Below, piece by piece: positions 1-9,803 of a stretch of 64,000 nucleotides of DNA. Source of the DNA: Candidatus Sulfotelmatobacter sp. GTDB taxonomy: Bacteria; Vulcanimicrobiota; Vulcanimicrobiia; Vulcanimicrobiales; Vulcanimicrobiaceae. The translations under genes and the position numbers were made by a program. The stretch's first letter is position 1. Every line of letters begins with the position of its first letter. The notes beneath the pieces were generated by a model. It worked only from the letters and a program-made list of their open reading frames with translations, made no database searches and was not told where the DNA came from. Location: contig DATJRY010000012.1 of assembly GCA_035504415.1 (NCBI GenBank), forward strand, positions 241,028 through 305,027, read 5' to 3'.

Positions 1-2
1 GC

Positions 3-284
3 GTGACCAAGTACCGCGACGACTCGGCCAACCCGGCCGTCGAGCTGCACACGATCGACGAGGCGGCCGCGCAGCGGCAGCTGGACCGGCTGCGCCGTAC
101 GCACGAGACGCGCGACGATGCGGCCGTCGCGGCCGCGCTGGCGGAACTGGTGCGGGTCGCCAAGACCGACGAGAACCTGATGCCGCCGACGATCGCGGCC
201 GTCAAGGCGCGCGCCACCGAGGGCGAGATCATCAACGCGCTGCGGCCCATCTTCGGCAGCTACGTCGAGAAGCCGGTCTTTTGA
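3..284 (+). CDS. Acyl-CoA mutase large subunit, C-terminal end (partial)
   Basis: The frame is open from the first bases, so this is the 3' end of a longer gene; the apparent GTG at 3 is internal. The visible 93 residues carry the usual tail of B12-dependent methylmalonyl-CoA-type mutase large subunits: a TKYRDD stretch, a helical linker, then NLMPPTIAAVKARATEGEI and a final ALRPIFG. The protein ends without a B12-binding domain, so that domain must be a separate subunit, which is encoded at 1194. Split large/small subunits occur in archaeal-type methylmalonyl-CoA mutase and in isobutyryl-, 2-hydroxyisobutyryl- and pivalyl-CoA mutases. The substrate-determining active site lies outside the window. 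Confidence 0.88.
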   Translation: MTKYRDDSANPAVELHTIDEAAAQRQLDRLRRTHETRDDAAVAAALAELVRVAKTDENLMPPTIAAVKARATEGEIINALRPIFGSYVEKPVF

Positions 285-1204
285 TCGGTCATCGCGTCCA
301 GCGCGACCTGGCGCGCGCGATCTCCGCGGTCGAGAACGGCATCCTGCCGTTCGCGGTCGCGCTCGAGCGCGTGCGCGCGGCGGCCGGCAGCAACGGGACG
401 CCGCATCATGCCGACGTCATCGGCGTGACCGGGCCGCCCGGCGCCGGCAAGTCGACGCTGGTCGACCGGCTGATCGAGGGCTTGCGCGCGCAGGGCCAGA
501 CCGTGGCCGTGATCGCGGTCGATCCGTCATCGCCGTTCACCCGCGGCGCCGTGCTCGGCGATCGCGTGCGCATGCAGCGCCACTCGGGCGACGCCGGCGT
601 CTACATCCGCAGCATGGCCTCGCGCCAGGCTGGCGGCGGCCTCGCGCCCGCGACGCGCGACGCGGTGCGCTTGGCCGAAGCGGCCGGCTTCGACGTGGTG
701 CTGGTCGAGACGGTCGGCGTCGGCCAAGTCGAGCTGGAGATCGTCGCGGTCGCCGACGTCATCGTCGTCGTCACGGTCCCCGCGCTGGGCGACTCGGTGC
801 AGACGATCAAAGCCGGGCTGACCGAGATCGCCGACATCTTCGTGGTCAACATGGCCGACCGGCCCGGCGCGAACGCGACCGCGGTCGATTTGCGCCACAT
901 GGTCCGCGAGAGCGCGCGCGACATTCCGGTGCTGCAGACGATCGCGCCGGACGCGACCGGCGTCCCCGAGCTGCTCGCCGCGATCGACGTCAAGCGCCGC
1001 GCCGGCGAGTCGAACGCGGTGCGCGCGGTGCGCTTCGAGATCGTGCAGCGCGTGCGCGACCGCGCCGTCGCCGGCGCGCTGGCGGCCCTGGACTCACCCG
1101 ACGGCGCCGCCGTGCTGGCACGGCTGCGCGAGCACGACATCAACCGGAGCGACGCGATCGACGCGTTGCTCGCGATCCTGGGAGGACCCGTGCATGCCCA
1201 TTAA
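281..1204 (+). CDS. meaB: Mutase-associated GTPase chaperone MeaB (ArgK family)
   Basis: G3E-family P-loop GTPase of 307 residues that in known systems loads, protects and reactivates adenosylcobalamin in acyl-CoA mutases. The Walker A motif GPPGAGKS is at residues 51-58, followed by the [16 protein letters not shown] switch region and [16 protein letters not shown] fits the guanine-specificity loop. The start is TTG, overlapping the stop of the large subunit (TTGA), and the end overlaps the small-subunit gene by 11 bases. The order large subunit, meaB, small subunit makes a dedicated chaperone for this mutase nearly certain; which acyl-CoA the mutase uses remains open. Confidence 0.93.
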   Translation: MIGHRVQRDLARAISAVENGILPFAVALERVRAAAGSNGTPHHADVIGVTGPPGAGKSTLVDRLIEGLRAQGQTVAVIAVDPSSPFTRGAVLGDRVRMQRHSGDAGVYIRSMASRQAGGGLAPATRDAVRLAEAAGFDVVLVETVGVGQVELEIVAVADVIVVVTVPALGDSVQTIKAGLTEIADIFVVNMADRPGANATAVDLRHMVRESARDIPVLQTIAPDATGVPELLAAIDVKRRAGESNAVRAVRFEIVQRVRDRAVAGALAALDSPDGAAVLARLREHDINRSDAIDALLAILGGPVHAH

Positions 1205-1622
1205 GGTGCTCGTCGCCAAGCCCGGCCTGGACGGCCACGACCGCGGCGCGAAGATCGTCGCACGCGCGTTGCGCGACGCTGGCATGGAGGTCGTCTACAC
1301 AGGCTTGCACCAGACGCCGGAGATGATCGTGAACGCCGCGGTGCAGGAGGACGTCGACGTCATCGGCGTGAGCATCCTCTCGGGCGCGCACATGACGATC
1401 TTCCCGCGCATCATGGACCTGCTGCGCGAGCGCGAGGTCGACGACATCGTGGTCGTCGGCGGGGGCGTCATCCAAGAAGAAGACGTGCCTAAGCTGCACG
1501 ACGCTGGCGTGCGCGCGGTCTTCACCGCCGAAGCCTCGACCCAAGAGCTGATCGACGGGATCGAGCGCGTCGTGGCGGAGTTCGGCCGCGACCGCGCGCG
1601 GCGCGAAGCCGCCGCGCGCTGA
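1194..1622 (+). CDS. B12-binding small subunit of acyl-CoA mutase
   Basis: Stand-alone cobalamin-binding Rossmann domain, 142 residues. The base-off/His-on motif is clear: [13 protein letters not shown] supplies the DxHxxG histidine that replaces dimethylbenzimidazole as lower cobalt ligand. Downstream, GVSILSGAH and VVVGGGVI match the SxL and GG nucleotide-tail contacts of this fold. Length matches separate small subunits of methylmalonyl-CoA-type mutases and of 2-hydroxyisobutyryl-CoA mutase. It overlaps meaB by 11 bases and is one base from the following lyase gene, so it is co-transcribed with them. Confidence 0.92.
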   Translation: MPIKVLVAKPGLDGHDRGAKIVARALRDAGMEVVYTGLHQTPEMIVNAAVQEDVDVIGVSILSGAHMTIFPRIMDLLREREVDDIVVVGGGVIQEEDVPKLHDAGVRAVFTAEASTQELIDGIERVVAEFGRDRARREAAAR

Positions 1623-1623
1623 G

Positions 1624-3339
1624 ATGGAGGCCGCCGAGCACCTCGCGCACGCGTTGCGCGCGCGCGGCGTGACCCGCGTCTTCGGTCTCGAAGGCGGGCA
1701 CATCCAGCCGCTGTGGGATCACCTCGCGCGGCTAGGCATCGCGATCGTCGACGTGCGCGACGAGCGCGCCGCCGTGCACATGGCCCACGCGCACGCCGAT
1801 CTGCTCGGCACGGTCGGCGTCGCCTGCGTCACCGCCGGTCCCGGCGTCACCAACACCGTCACCGCCGTCGCCAACGCCAACGTCGCCGGCGTCCCGGTCG
1901 TCGTGATCGGCGGCGCCGCCCCCACGGCGCAAGACCACATGGGCCCGCTGCAAGGCATCCCGCAAGTGCCGATGATGACGCCGATCACCCGCTTCGCGCG
2001 GACCGTGCGCGCCGCCGAGCACGCCGTGCGCGAGCTGGACCTGGCTTTCGGCGCGGCGCTGGGCGACCGCGGCGAGCGCGGCGCGGCCTACATCGAGTTC
2101 CCGACCGACGTGCTGCGCGCCGACGTGCCGGCGCCGTTGGTGCTCGACGAGTTCCGCGTCATGCGCATGCCGCGCCGCGTCGCGCCGGACGCGGCCGCGG
2201 TCGTGGAGGCCGTCGAACGCTTGTGGACGGCGCGCCGTCCGGTCGTCGTGACCGGTCGCGGCGCGCGCGGCGCGGGCCCCGAGGTGCGCAAGCTGCTCGA
2301 CGTGCTCGGCGCGCTCTATCTGGACACGCAGGACAGCCGCGGCCTGGTCCCCGACGAGCATCCCGCGGTGGTCGGCGCACTGCGCGGCGCGGTGATGGGT
2401 GAGGCCGACGTGGTGCTCACGGTGGGGCGCAAGCTCGACTATCAGCTCGGCTACGGTTCGCCCGCCGTCTTCCCGCACGCCACCTTCGTACGCGTCGCCG
2501 ACGACGTGTCCGAGATCGCCGACAATCGCCGTGGCGAGCCCGAGGTGTTCGCGACGCCGGCTCTCGCGCTCAGCGCGATCGTCGCCGCCGCCGCGGGCCG
2601 TACGCCGGCCGTCGATCGCGAGTGGGCCGCGCAGATGCGGGTCAAGCACGAAGAGCGCGCGCGTGCCTACGACGCCAAGCTGGCCTCGGCACCGGCCGGT
2701 GCCGACGGGCGCATGCACCCCAACCGTATCTTCGCCGCCATCCGCGCCGTCGTCGACGACGACGCGATCGCGATCGCCGACGGCGGCGACATCCTCAGCT
2801 TCGCGCGGCTCGGCCTCACCCAGCGCACCTATCTCGACTCGGGGACGTTCGGGTGTCTGGGCGTCGGCGTCCCGTTCGCGATCGCCGCCGCGCTGGCGTC
2901 GCCGGATCGAACGGTCGTCTCGGTCAACGGTGACGGCGCCTTCGGGTTCAACGCGATCGAGCTCGACACCGCGGTGCGGCACAACGCGCGCGCGGTGTTC
3001 ATCGTCGCCAACAACGCGGCCTGGAACATCGAGCGCTACGACCAGGAGCTCAACTACGGCGGCCGCATCGTCGGCACCGAGCTGCGCGACTCCGACTACG
3101 CCGGCCTCGCGCGCGCGCTGGGCGCGCACGGCGAGACGGTGACCGACCCTGCCGAGCTGGAAGGTGCGCTGCGGCGCGCGATCGCCAACGCGCCGGCCCT
3201 GCTCGACGTCAAGGTGACCCGCGACGCCGTCTCGTCCGACGGCGGCAAGGGCCTGGGCTACGTGCCGACCTATCAGCCGCTCTCGGCCTGGGACGAGGCC
3301 GAGCGCCGCCGCCGCGAACCGGAGCACTCGCTGTCATGA
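1624..3339 (+). CDS. ThDP-dependent enzyme, candidate 2-hydroxyacyl-CoA lyase
   Basis: 571-residue thiamine diphosphate enzyme of the acetolactate synthase/oxalyl-CoA decarboxylase superfamily. Glu47 in [12 protein letters not shown] is the expected cofactor-activating glutamate. The ThDP/Mg motif starts at GDG (436-438) and ends at NN about residue 464. Three domains are present: PYR (about 1-165), central (about 190-320) and PP (about 360-540). A role as acetolactate synthase is not favoured because no regulatory subunit or branched-chain gene is nearby. The gene sits between a B12 mutase and an acyl-CoA ligase; actinobacterial 2-hydroxyisobutyryl-CoA lyases, which give a ketone and formyl-CoA, are known beside such a ligase. 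The specific substrate is inference. Confidence 0.75.
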   Translation: MEAAEHLAHALRARGVTRVFGLEGGHIQPLWDHLARLGIAIVDVRDERAAVHMAHAHADLLGTVGVACVTAGPGVTNTVTAVANANVAGVPVVVIGGAAPTAQDHMGPLQGIPQVPMMTPITRFARTVRAAEHAVRELDLAFGAALGDRGERGAAYIEFPTDVLRADVPAPLVLDEFRVMRMPRRVAPDAAAVVEAVERLWTARRPVVVTGRGARGAGPEVRKLLDVLGALYLDTQDSRGLVPDEHPAVVGALRGAVMGEADVVLTVGRKLDYQLGYGSPAVFPHATFVRVADDVSEIADNRRGEPEVFATPALALSAIVAAAAGRTPAVDREWAAQMRVKHEERARAYDAKLASAPAGADGRMHPNRIFAAIRAVVDDDAIAIADGGDILSFARLGLTQRTYLDSGTFGCLGVGVPFAIAAALASPDRTVVSVNGDGAFGFNAIELDTAVRHNARAVFIVANNAAWNIERYDQELNYGGRIVGTELRDSDYAGLARALGAHGETVTDPAELEGALRRAIANAPALLDVKVTRDAVSSDGGKGLGYVPTYQPLSAWDEAERRRREPEHSLS

Positions 3340-4790
3340 ACCTCACTCGTGATCCGGTCGCGGCGATGGAGTCGTGGTCGTGGCCGCCACGCTACGACGA
3401 GGCGTACCTCCCGCCCGGCGACCAGCGGTACTGGCATCCGCATCGCGAGACGATGCCGCCCGCGGAACGCGACGCCGCGATCGCGGTGCGGCTGCGCGAG
3501 GTGATGCGGCATGCGCAAGCGACCTCGCCGTTCTACCGCAAGAAATGGGCGGACGCCGGCATCGACGTCGAGGCGATTCGCACGCTGGAGGACTTCGAGC
3601 GCGTTCCGGTCGTCACCAAAGCCGAGCTGCGCGCCGCGCAGATCGCGCACCCGCCCTACGGCGATTACCTGTGCGTGCCGGAGTCGGAGATCCACCACAT
3701 CCACGGCACGTCCGGGACGACCGGCAAGCCGACGGCGTTCGCGATCGGCCGCGACGATTGGGCGACGATCGGCAACAACCACGCGCGCATCCTGTGGGGG
3801 ATGGGCTTCCGGCCCGGCGACACGATCTTCTTCGGCGCCATCTTCTCGCTGTATCTCGGCTCGTGGGGCGGGATGCTCGGCGCGGAGCGAATGCGCGCGC
3901 GCAGCTTTCCGTTCGGCGCCGGCGCGCAAGGGATGACCGCGCGCGCGGCCCAGTGGCTGGCGATGGTGAAGCCGGCCGGCTTCTACGGCACCCCTTCGTA
4001 CGCGCTACGCTTGGCGGAAGTCGCGCGCGAGGAGGGCTACGATCCGCGCGAGTTCGGCTTGCGCACGATGTTCTTCTCCGGCGAGCCGGGCGCGTCGATC
4101 CCGTCGGTGCGCGATCGCATCGAGGACGAGTTCGGCGCGCGCGTGATCGACTCGGGGACGATGGCCGAGATGACGCCGTGGGCGACGGCTGCCGGCACCG
4201 CGCAGACGCACGAGGGGATGCTGCTGTGGCAGGACATCGTCTATCACGAGGTGTGCGACCCGGCGACGTACCGCCGCGTGCCGTACGGCCAACAGGGCAC
4301 GCCGGTCTACACCCACCTCGAGCGCACCTCGCAGCCGATGATCCGGCTGCTCTCGGGCGATCTCACCCACTGGGTGATGGAAGACAACCCCTGCGGCCGC
4401 ACCTATCCGCGGCTGCCCAAGGGCGTCTACGGCCGCATCGACGACATGTTCGTCATCCGCGGCGAGAACGTCTATCCCTCGGAGATCGACAACGTCTGCA
4501 ACGCGACGCCGGGCTACGGCGGCGAGCACCGCATCCACATCACCCGCGAGCGCACGATGGACGAGCTGCTCGTTCGCGCCGAGTACACCGCCGACGTCGC
4601 CGCGCGCGGCGAGCAGCGTGCTTTTGGCGAACGGCTCGCCGAGCAGCTGCGCAAGGTGCTGGGCGTGAGCGCGAAGGTCGAGCCCGTGCCGCCGGCGACC
4701 TACGAGCGAACCGACTTCAAGGCGCGCCGCGTCGTCGACGACCGCGACCTCTACGGCAAGGTCTACGAAAAGACGAAGGCCGGCGCCTGA
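3336..4790 (+). CDS. PaaK-like AMP-forming acyl-CoA ligase
   Basis: 484-residue adenylate-forming ligase of the phenylacetate-CoA ligase type. The phosphate loop TSGTTGKPT is at about 125-133, and the hinge/adenine region [17 protein letters not shown] lies near 370. It converts a free acid to its CoA thioester with ATP through an acyl-AMP. It begins at ATG overlapping the lyase stop (ATGA), the last gene of the mutase/lyase operon. 2-Hydroxyisobutyryl-CoA ligase belongs to this same PaaK-like group, as far as I recall, so the likely job is activation of a hydroxy acid entering the pathway. Phenylacetate itself is less likely because no paa genes are visible. Confidence 0.8.
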   Translation: MNLTRDPVAAMESWSWPPRYDEAYLPPGDQRYWHPHRETMPPAERDAAIAVRLREVMRHAQATSPFYRKKWADAGIDVEAIRTLEDFERVPVVTKAELRAAQIAHPPYGDYLCVPESEIHHIHGTSGTTGKPTAFAIGRDDWATIGNNHARILWGMGFRPGDTIFFGAIFSLYLGSWGGMLGAERMRARSFPFGAGAQGMTARAAQWLAMVKPAGFYGTPSYALRLAEVAREEGYDPREFGLRTMFFSGEPGASIPSVRDRIEDEFGARVIDSGTMAEMTPWATAAGTAQTHEGMLLWQDIVYHEVCDPATYRRVPYGQQGTPVYTHLERTSQPMIRLLSGDLTHWVMEDNPCGRTYPRLPKGVYGRIDDMFVIRGENVYPSEIDNVCNATPGYGGEHRIHITRERTMDELLVRAEYTADVAARGEQRAFGERLAEQLRKVLGVSAKVEPVPPATYERTDFKARRVVDDRDLYGKVYEKTKAGA

Positions 4791-4801
4791 GCGCCGGCCT
4801 T
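4776..4801. terminator. Bidirectional terminator hairpin overlapping the ligase stop codon
   Basis: A perfect 11-bp stem, AAGGCCGGCGC / GCGCCGGCCTT, with the four-base loop CTGA. The loop contains the TGA stop of the ligase gene, so the stem lies half inside the coding region. On the minus strand the stem is followed by CGTCTTTTCG. It separates the plus-strand operon from the convergent lipoprotein gene. Confidence 0.75.
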
Positions 4802-4826
4802 CGCCGGTTCTACCGGTCTGCCACGC

Positions 4827-7022
4827 TCAGCAGCAGTCTTCGCTGAGCGAGTAGTACCCGCCGACGTAGAACTGGTAGATGTTGAACGTGCCGGTGGTCG
4901 CGGGGTTTCCGGCGTTCCCCACGTCATCCGCCGGGAGCGTGTAGTTCAACACCCACGAGGCGACGTCGAAGGGAGCCGCGATCGAGGTCGACGCGCTCCA
5001 TCCGTCGGGCACGAGGTTCTCCGTGTACGTCTGACCGTTGGTTCCGGTGAACGTGACGGTGACGATCGCGTCTTGCGGCAGTTGGGAGGTGAAGTAGAAC
5101 GTCGCGCGAGCCGGGACGTAAGCCGTGATCGGGAACGGGGCGGCCGCCGTCGCGGTCGACGAGACAGTCCCGGTCAGCGAGCCCGACACGGCCGACGTGT
5201 TGTTCGCCGGGATGTTGTAGGTCACGGTGTAGTCGCCGCCGCAGCACGGGCTCGGATCCTGGACGATCGACTGCGTCGCGCCGGTTGCGCCGGGTTGCCA
5301 GTCATAGACGCCGATCGCATTGCCGGGATCGTCGAAGGCGCCGCCGACGTTGATCGACGTCGTGGTCGGTGTCGACGCCGGCGCGCAATTCGAGGGGGAG
5401 CAAACGTCGATCTGCGAGACCGGGATCGCGAAGGCGTTCCAACTGTCGAACGTCATCGTGATGACGTCGCTGGTCGGATCGCTGGGCGGCGAGAGATAGA
5501 CCTGCTGCTCGCTGAACGTACCGTCGTTGATCACGCCCGATGTGACGCAGTCTTCGACGCAATCGATCTCGTACTCGGGAACGGCGCCGGCGGCGTTCGC
5601 GCCGGGCAGCGGGGAGAAGCCGAAGTACCCGTAGTTTTCGTACCGGCCCGGTGCCTGGCCGAAGTCCGCCGCTTGCGCGTCGACGATCGAGACGTTGGCG
5701 GCGGTGCTGGCCAGGGTCAGCGCTTGCGTGCTCGCGCCCGGAGCTTCACCGCTGATCGAGATCGTCGCGCCCTCGTAGTCAGGCGTGGTCGGGGGCGATT
5801 GCGGGCGGCGGACGCCCTGCCCATGGCGCGTGGTGGCTGCGGCGCTTGCGCGGCGGCTGAACGCGGCTTTGCGCATGATGCTGGTATTGTAGTTGCCGCC
5901 GGCAACGCCGTTGTGCGCGCCGATGATGATGTGACCGCCGTAGACGTTGCGCAACGTCACGGTTCCGCTGGCCGCATCGAAGATCCCGGCGGTCACAATC
6001 GTCGGTTGCGCGTCGCCGTAGCCGGCGCTGGGGCCGCTGAACGGCAACTGGCCGGTCTGCAAGCCGCAACTGAACTCGGTACAGCCGGTGGTCTCCGGCG
6101 CGCCGATGATCGACGTGGTGCTGTAGGCGCCAAGGCCGCCGCTGTTGAGTCCGGGGCTGCCGGTGAAGGTGACGTCGAGGCCGTACAGGACGGCGAACGA
6201 CAACGCGTTGTACGCCAGGTCGTTCTCGTCTTTTTGGGTCGAGTCGTAGGTGATCGAGAACTCTTGCGCTCCGGACGCGCTGACGGTGACGTCGCGCTCG
6301 TAGGCCGTCGCCAGGTTCTCGGTCAGCGTCAGGAGGGCCGTCGGGTCGTAGAGCTGCGTCTGGCTGTCGACGGCGACGTTCTGCGCGGCGATCTTGGTGG
6401 CCAAGTCGCTCGCGAGCGTCGTGTCGTTCTCGATATCGTAGGTCGAGAGCGCGCCGATCGAGAGCAGCGACGCCGCCACCTCGACGACCTGGGTGCTGGC
6501 CGTGCTCAGGTTGGTCGTCGCGCTCCCGCTGCCGACGTTGACGAAGGTCGCCAGCGATCCGATCGCCGACTTCGAGCCGTCGTTGGCGATCGCGTAGAAC
6601 TCGAACACGACCCAGTCGTTGTTGGCCGGAACGACGTTCGAGAACGTCTCCGAGACCGCGACCGTACCGTTGGACTGCAGCGGAACGGTCTGGGTGTTGG
6701 TGACCGGGATGGCGCTGGCCGAACCCTGGTAGAGCGTCCCGTTGATCTGGACGCTGACGATCTGCGTGCCCGAGGCCTTCAAGCGCCGCACGCTGGTGCG
6801 CTGCTTGGCCGTGGCGTTCTTGTTGTAGAGCGCCGGCAAATTCGCGGTGTTGATCGTCGCGTTGGCCGTGACGGTCGAGCGACCGTTGCTGGTGGGGATC
6901 GGAATGCCGCTGCCGGGACTTCCGGGCGAACCGCCGCCGGACGAGGGGATGGCGTGGCCTCCACCACCGCCGCAACCGGCGAGCATGGCGGCCAAGGCTG
7001 CCGCGCTGAGGATGCGTTTCAC
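4827..7022 (-). CDS. Large exported lipoprotein, paralogue 1 (function unknown)
   Basis: 731-residue protein starting with a lipoprotein signal peptide (MKRILSAAALAAMLAGC, lipobox LAGC) and a Gly-rich tether after the Cys. No known domain is recognised. Blocks shared with the neighbour at 7638 include FSNVVPANNDWVVF, GALSTYDIENDTTLASDLA, DENDLAYNA and YGGHIIIGAHNG, and both proteins end in Asp-Cys-Cys. The body is rich in Ser, Thr, Ala and Asn, as in beta-rich surface proteins. It follows a short Thr-Pro repeat lipoprotein gene, probably in one transcript. The C-terminal Cys pair and the length suggest an extracytoplasmic structural or binding role, but this is not established. Confidence 0.85.
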   Translation of the reverse strand: MKRILSAAALAAMLAGCGGGGGHAIPSSGGGSPGSPGSGIPIPTSNGRSTVTANATINTANLPALYNKNATAKQRTSVRRLKASGTQIVSVQINGTLYQGSASAIPVTNTQTVPLQSNGTVAVSETFSNVVPANNDWVVFEFYAIANDGSKSAIGSLATFVNVGSGSATTNLSTASTQVVEVAASLLSIGALSTYDIENDTTLASDLATKIAAQNVAVDSQTQLYDPTALLTLTENLATAYERDVTVSASGAQEFSITYDSTQKDENDLAYNALSFAVLYGLDVTFTGSPGLNSGGLGAYSTTSIIGAPETTGCTEFSCGLQTGQLPFSGPSAGYGDAQPTIVTAGIFDAASGTVTLRNVYGGHIIIGAHNGVAGGNYNTSIMRKAAFSRRASAAATTRHGQGVRRPQSPPTTPDYEGATISISGEAPGASTQALTLASTAANVSIVDAQAADFGQAPGRYENYGYFGFSPLPGANAAGAVPEYEIDCVEDCVTSGVINDGTFSEQQVYLSPPSDPTSDVITMTFDSWNAFAIPVSQIDVCSPSNCAPASTPTTTSINVGGAFDDPGNAIGVYDWQPGATGATQSIVQDPSPCCGGDYTVTYNIPANNTSAVSGSLTGTVSSTATAAAPFPITAYVPARATFYFTSQLPQDAIVTVTFTGTNGQTYTENLVPDGWSASTSIAAPFDVASWVLNYTLPADDVGNAGNPATTGTFNIYQFYVGGYYSLSEDCC

Positions 7023-7032
7023 TGCGATACTC

Positions 7033-7425
7033 CTAGAGTGAGGGGTGGGAAGGGACAGCCGCCGAGGTCGCGCTCGGCGTGGGGATCGGGATCGGCGAGC
7101 TGCCGATCGGGACCCCGGTGCCGGTCGGCGTCGGGACGGGGACGGGCGAGCTGCTGATGACGACCTGCGGCGCCGGGGTCGGCGTCGGGGTGGGTGTCGG
7201 GGTCGGGGTCGGCGTGGGGGACGGCGTGGGGGTCGGCGTCGCGGACGCGCTGGCGGTCGCCGTCGGCGTCGCGCTCGGCGAGACGCGGGGGGTTGCCGTC
7301 GGCGTGGGGGTCGGCGCCGGACGGTTCTGCGGCGGGGGCGTCCCGTTGCCGCACGCCGCTATGCAGGCGGCGACGAGCACGCCTAGTCCGAGACGTACAG
7401 TGGTGCCGTGAAGGACGGAACGCAC
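7033..7425 (-). CDS. Thr-Pro repeat lipoprotein, paralogue 1
   Basis: About 130 residues: hydrophobic signal segment LGLGVLVAACIAAC with a lipobox-like end, NRPAP, a long TPTPTPSPT repeat, then PVPVPTPTGTGVPIGSSPIP. The GTG start at 7425 is chosen because AGAAAGG lies 11 bases upstream and the same arrangement is kept in the second copy at 10181; an in-frame GTG at 7446 is the alternative. It ends 11 bases before the large lipoprotein gene. The repeat resembles a flexible spacer that could hold a domain away from the membrane. No catalytic motif is present. Confidence 0.7.
   Translation of the reverse strand: MRSVLHGTTVRLGLGVLVAACIAACGNGTPPPQNRPAPTPTPTATPRVSPSATPTATASASATPTPTPSPTPTPTPTPTPTPTPAPQVVISSSPVPVPTPTGTGVPIGSSPIPIPTPSATSAAVPSHPSL
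7165..7315. repeat. In-frame hexanucleotide tract coding for Thr-Pro
   Basis: Plus-strand units of the type GGCGTC/GGGGTC repeat with few interruptions, densest around 7175-7225 where GGGGTCGGCGTGG-like units follow each other. On the coding (minus) strand they read as alternating Thr and Pro codons. Because the unit is six bases, gain or loss of units keeps the frame and only changes spacer length. Confidence 0.75.
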
Positions 7426-7584
7426 GTGCGGAAGGGCCTTTCTCACAAAAGGGATGACGCGCGAGCCGGAGACCGGCGCGCACGCGTCCCCTACCATCCG
7501 CCCGGATGAGCCCGCCTTCCTTGTATTGCGCACTGCCGAGCGGACAATTCTATCCGTCTCGTGAGGAAGGAGGGAAACGGGAAA

Positions 7585-7606
7585 GGCCGGCGCTCGCGCG
7601 CCGGCC
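7585..7606 (-). terminator. Rho-independent terminator of lipoprotein paralogue 2
   Basis: Nine-bp stem GGCCGGCGC / GCGCCGGCC around the loop TCGC, downstream of the minus-strand gene that stops at 7638. On the minus strand it is followed by TTTCCCGTTT. It isolates the upstream copy of the duplicated unit from the downstream copy, so each copy probably has its own promoter. Confidence 0.75.
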
Positions 7607-7637
7607 TCCCTCCTGCTCTTTGCTGCTTGCTCGAGCG

Positions 7638-9791
7638 TCAGCAGCAATCTCCTGAAAAGTACTGGGTGAAGTAGTCTCCGGCGCTCATGCCTTCGATGTA
7701 GAACGTCCCGGTGGTCGCCGGGTTTCCGCCGTTCTGGACGTCCGCCGCCGGAATGGTGTACGTGAGCGAAAAGCTCTTGACGACGATCGGCTGCGCGATG
7801 CTGCTGAACGCGAACGTGGTTTGCTCGTCGTTGGTGTTCGTCGCCGAGTACGTGTTGCCGTTCGAGTCGGTGAGCTGCAGCGTCATCGTCATGTTGCTGG
7901 GAATGCTGGCCATGTCCAGATAGACGTACGCGCGCGCAGGCACCCACGGCTGCAGGTTCTCGGTGTCGCTGCCGGTGACCGCGCCGGTGGTCGAGCCCGT
8001 GTTCCCGGCCGGGATCGCATACGTGACGCCGTACGCCGCCTGGGTGCCGCACCACGGGCAAGGACTGGTGGTTGCGGCCGCCACCGACTGCGTTCCGGTA
8101 CCGGCTGCCCAACCGTATACGGCGATGTTCGTGCCCGGGTCGTCGAACGCGGCTTGCACCGAGATGGGCGACGTGCCGGTCAGCGGCGAGCAGTTGGTCT
8201 CCGAGCAGATGCTGATGTTCGCAGGCGTCAGCCCGAACGCGTTCCAACCGTCCACCAGCATCGTTTCGGCGTTGTTGGCGCCCGGCGGCGAGAGTGACGT
8301 GTCGGTGCCGCCGTCGTAGTCGACCAACCCTTGCGTATCGCAGGTGTTGCCGATGCAATCGATGACGTAGATCGGAACGTTGCCCGCGGCGTTCGCGAGC
8401 GCCGTCGGCTGGAAGTAGTAGTAGCCGGTGTTGCCCCCGCCGAACGCGGCGGCCTGTGCGTCGATGACCTGCGGGTAGGTGGTGCTCGCGCCGACCAGCG
8501 TGTTCTGCAGCGTGAGCGTCTGCGCGATCGGGCCCGGCGCCTCGCCGGCGATCGCCTGCGTCGCGCCGTAGGCCTGCGTGGTCACGTCGGTCGTGTGACG
8601 CGCCGCGGCGGCGGTGCGCCCGACGGACGCGGAGCCGCGGCGCACCTTGGCGCTCGCGCTGCTGTCGTTGCCGTCGAGTCCGTTGTGCGCGCCGATGACG
8701 AGGTGCCCGCCGTAGACGTTCTTGATCGTCACCGTGCCGCTCGCCTCGATCATCGTAGCCTGCACGTAGGACGGCTGCGCGTCGGAGTACCCCGAGCTGG
8801 GGCTGTGCAGCGGCACCGAACCGGCGCTGGTGGTGCAGGGGTTGTCGTCGTAGTTCTGGCTGCAGTTCACGTTGAGCGGCGCGCCGATGACGCTCAGCGA
8901 GCTGCCCTGTACGCCCGACAGCGCCGGATTGCTGCCGCTGCCCGTGAGCAGGTTCGGCAGCCCCAGCGCCGACGCGGCCGTGAAAGCGTTGTAGGCGAGA
9001 TCGTTCTCGTCGGGCTGGCTCGAGTCGTACACGACCGAGAACTCCGTCGCGTTGGCGGCGGTGATGGTGAGGTCGCGCTCGTACGCGGTCACGAGCGAGG
9101 TGAGCAGCGTGACGAGCGTGTTGTTGTCGTAGACGCCGGTCTGGCTGTTCACCGTCGCGCCCTGCGCGGCGATCTTGGCGGCCAGGTCGCTCGCGAGCGT
9201 CGTGTCGTTCTCGATGTCATAGGTCGAGAGTGCACCGAGCTGGAGCAGTCCGGCCGCGACCTGCAGCGTTTGCGTGCTGGCGGCGCTCAGGTTGGTGTCG
9301 GTCGTTCCGGAGCCGACGTTGACGAACGTGCCCAGCGAGCCGATCGCGTTCTTCGAGCCGTCGCCGGCGACGGTGTAGAACGCGAAGACGACCCAGTCGT
9401 TGTTGGCCGGGACGACGTTCGAGAACGTCTCCGAAACCGTGATCGTCCCGTCACTGGCCAGCGGAACGTTCTGGGTGTTGGTGACCGGGACGGCGCTGGC
9501 CGAGCCCTGGTAGAGCGTGCCGTCGACTTCGACGCTCGCGATCTGCGAGCTGGCGGCCTTCACCTTCGCGATGGTCGTGCGCTTCGACGCGGCGACCTTG
9601 CGATCGTACACGTGTGGCAGCGTCGCCGCCGCGATCTTCGCCGAAGCGACGACCGTGGCATGGCCTTTCGAGTTCGGGACCGAGACGTTGTTGCCCGAGC
9701 CGGTGCTCGACGGGACCAGGGCGTGACCCCCGCCGCCGCCGCAACCGGCGAGCATGGCGGCCAAGACGGCCGCGCTGAGGAAGCGTTTCAC
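7638..9791 (-). CDS. Large exported lipoprotein, paralogue 2 (function unknown)
   Basis: 717 residues, with lipoprotein signal MKRFLSAAVLAAMLAGC and Gly-rich tether. It aligns along its whole length with the 731-residue protein at 4827, in the same order of blocks: TLYQGSASAVPVTNTQ, FSNVVPANNDWVVF, STYDIENDTTLASDLA, DENDLAYNAF, YGGHLVIGAHNGLDG, and the Asp-Cys-Cys end. The signal-peptide region is nearly identical at DNA level, so the duplication is fairly recent or under conversion, while the middle and C-terminal regions have diverged. It lies 12 bases after its own Thr-Pro repeat gene. No family recognised. Confidence 0.85.
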   Translation of the reverse strand: MKRFLSAAVLAAMLAGCGGGGGHALVPSSTGSGNNVSVPNSKGHATVVASAKIAAATLPHVYDRKVAASKRTTIAKVKAASSQIASVEVDGTLYQGSASAVPVTNTQNVPLASDGTITVSETFSNVVPANNDWVVFAFYTVAGDGSKNAIGSLGTFVNVGSGTTDTNLSAASTQTLQVAAGLLQLGALSTYDIENDTTLASDLAAKIAAQGATVNSQTGVYDNNTLVTLLTSLVTAYERDLTITAANATEFSVVYDSSQPDENDLAYNAFTAASALGLPNLLTGSGSNPALSGVQGSSLSVIGAPLNVNCSQNYDDNPCTTSAGSVPLHSPSSGYSDAQPSYVQATMIEASGTVTIKNVYGGHLVIGAHNGLDGNDSSASAKVRRGSASVGRTAAAARHTTDVTTQAYGATQAIAGEAPGPIAQTLTLQNTLVGASTTYPQVIDAQAAAFGGGNTGYYYFQPTALANAAGNVPIYVIDCIGNTCDTQGLVDYDGGTDTSLSPPGANNAETMLVDGWNAFGLTPANISICSETNCSPLTGTSPISVQAAFDDPGTNIAVYGWAAGTGTQSVAAATTSPCPWCGTQAAYGVTYAIPAGNTGSTTGAVTGSDTENLQPWVPARAYVYLDMASIPSNMTMTLQLTDSNGNTYSATNTNDEQTTFAFSSIAQPIVVKSFSLTYTIPAADVQNGGNPATTGTFYIEGMSAGDYFTQYFSGDCC

Positions 9792-9803
9792 CGAGAGATA
9801 CTC

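Noticed and set aside
1732..3327. A 531-codon minus-strand frame over the ThDP enzyme
   Set aside because: The plus strand carries ThDP motifs; the minus frame has no recognisable feature.
1624..3339. Annotation as acetolactate synthase large subunit
   Set aside because: No regulatory subunit or branched-chain pathway genes nearby, and the operon context is CoA-ester metabolism.
5073..7157. A long plus-strand frame over the first large lipoprotein
   Set aside because: Antisense to a gene with signal peptide, lipobox and a full-length paralogue; its product is Arg/Gly/Val-rich noise.
7165..7315. Short regular repeats considered as CRISPR or origin iterons
   Set aside because: Units are six bases without unique spacers and lie in frame inside a lipoprotein gene.
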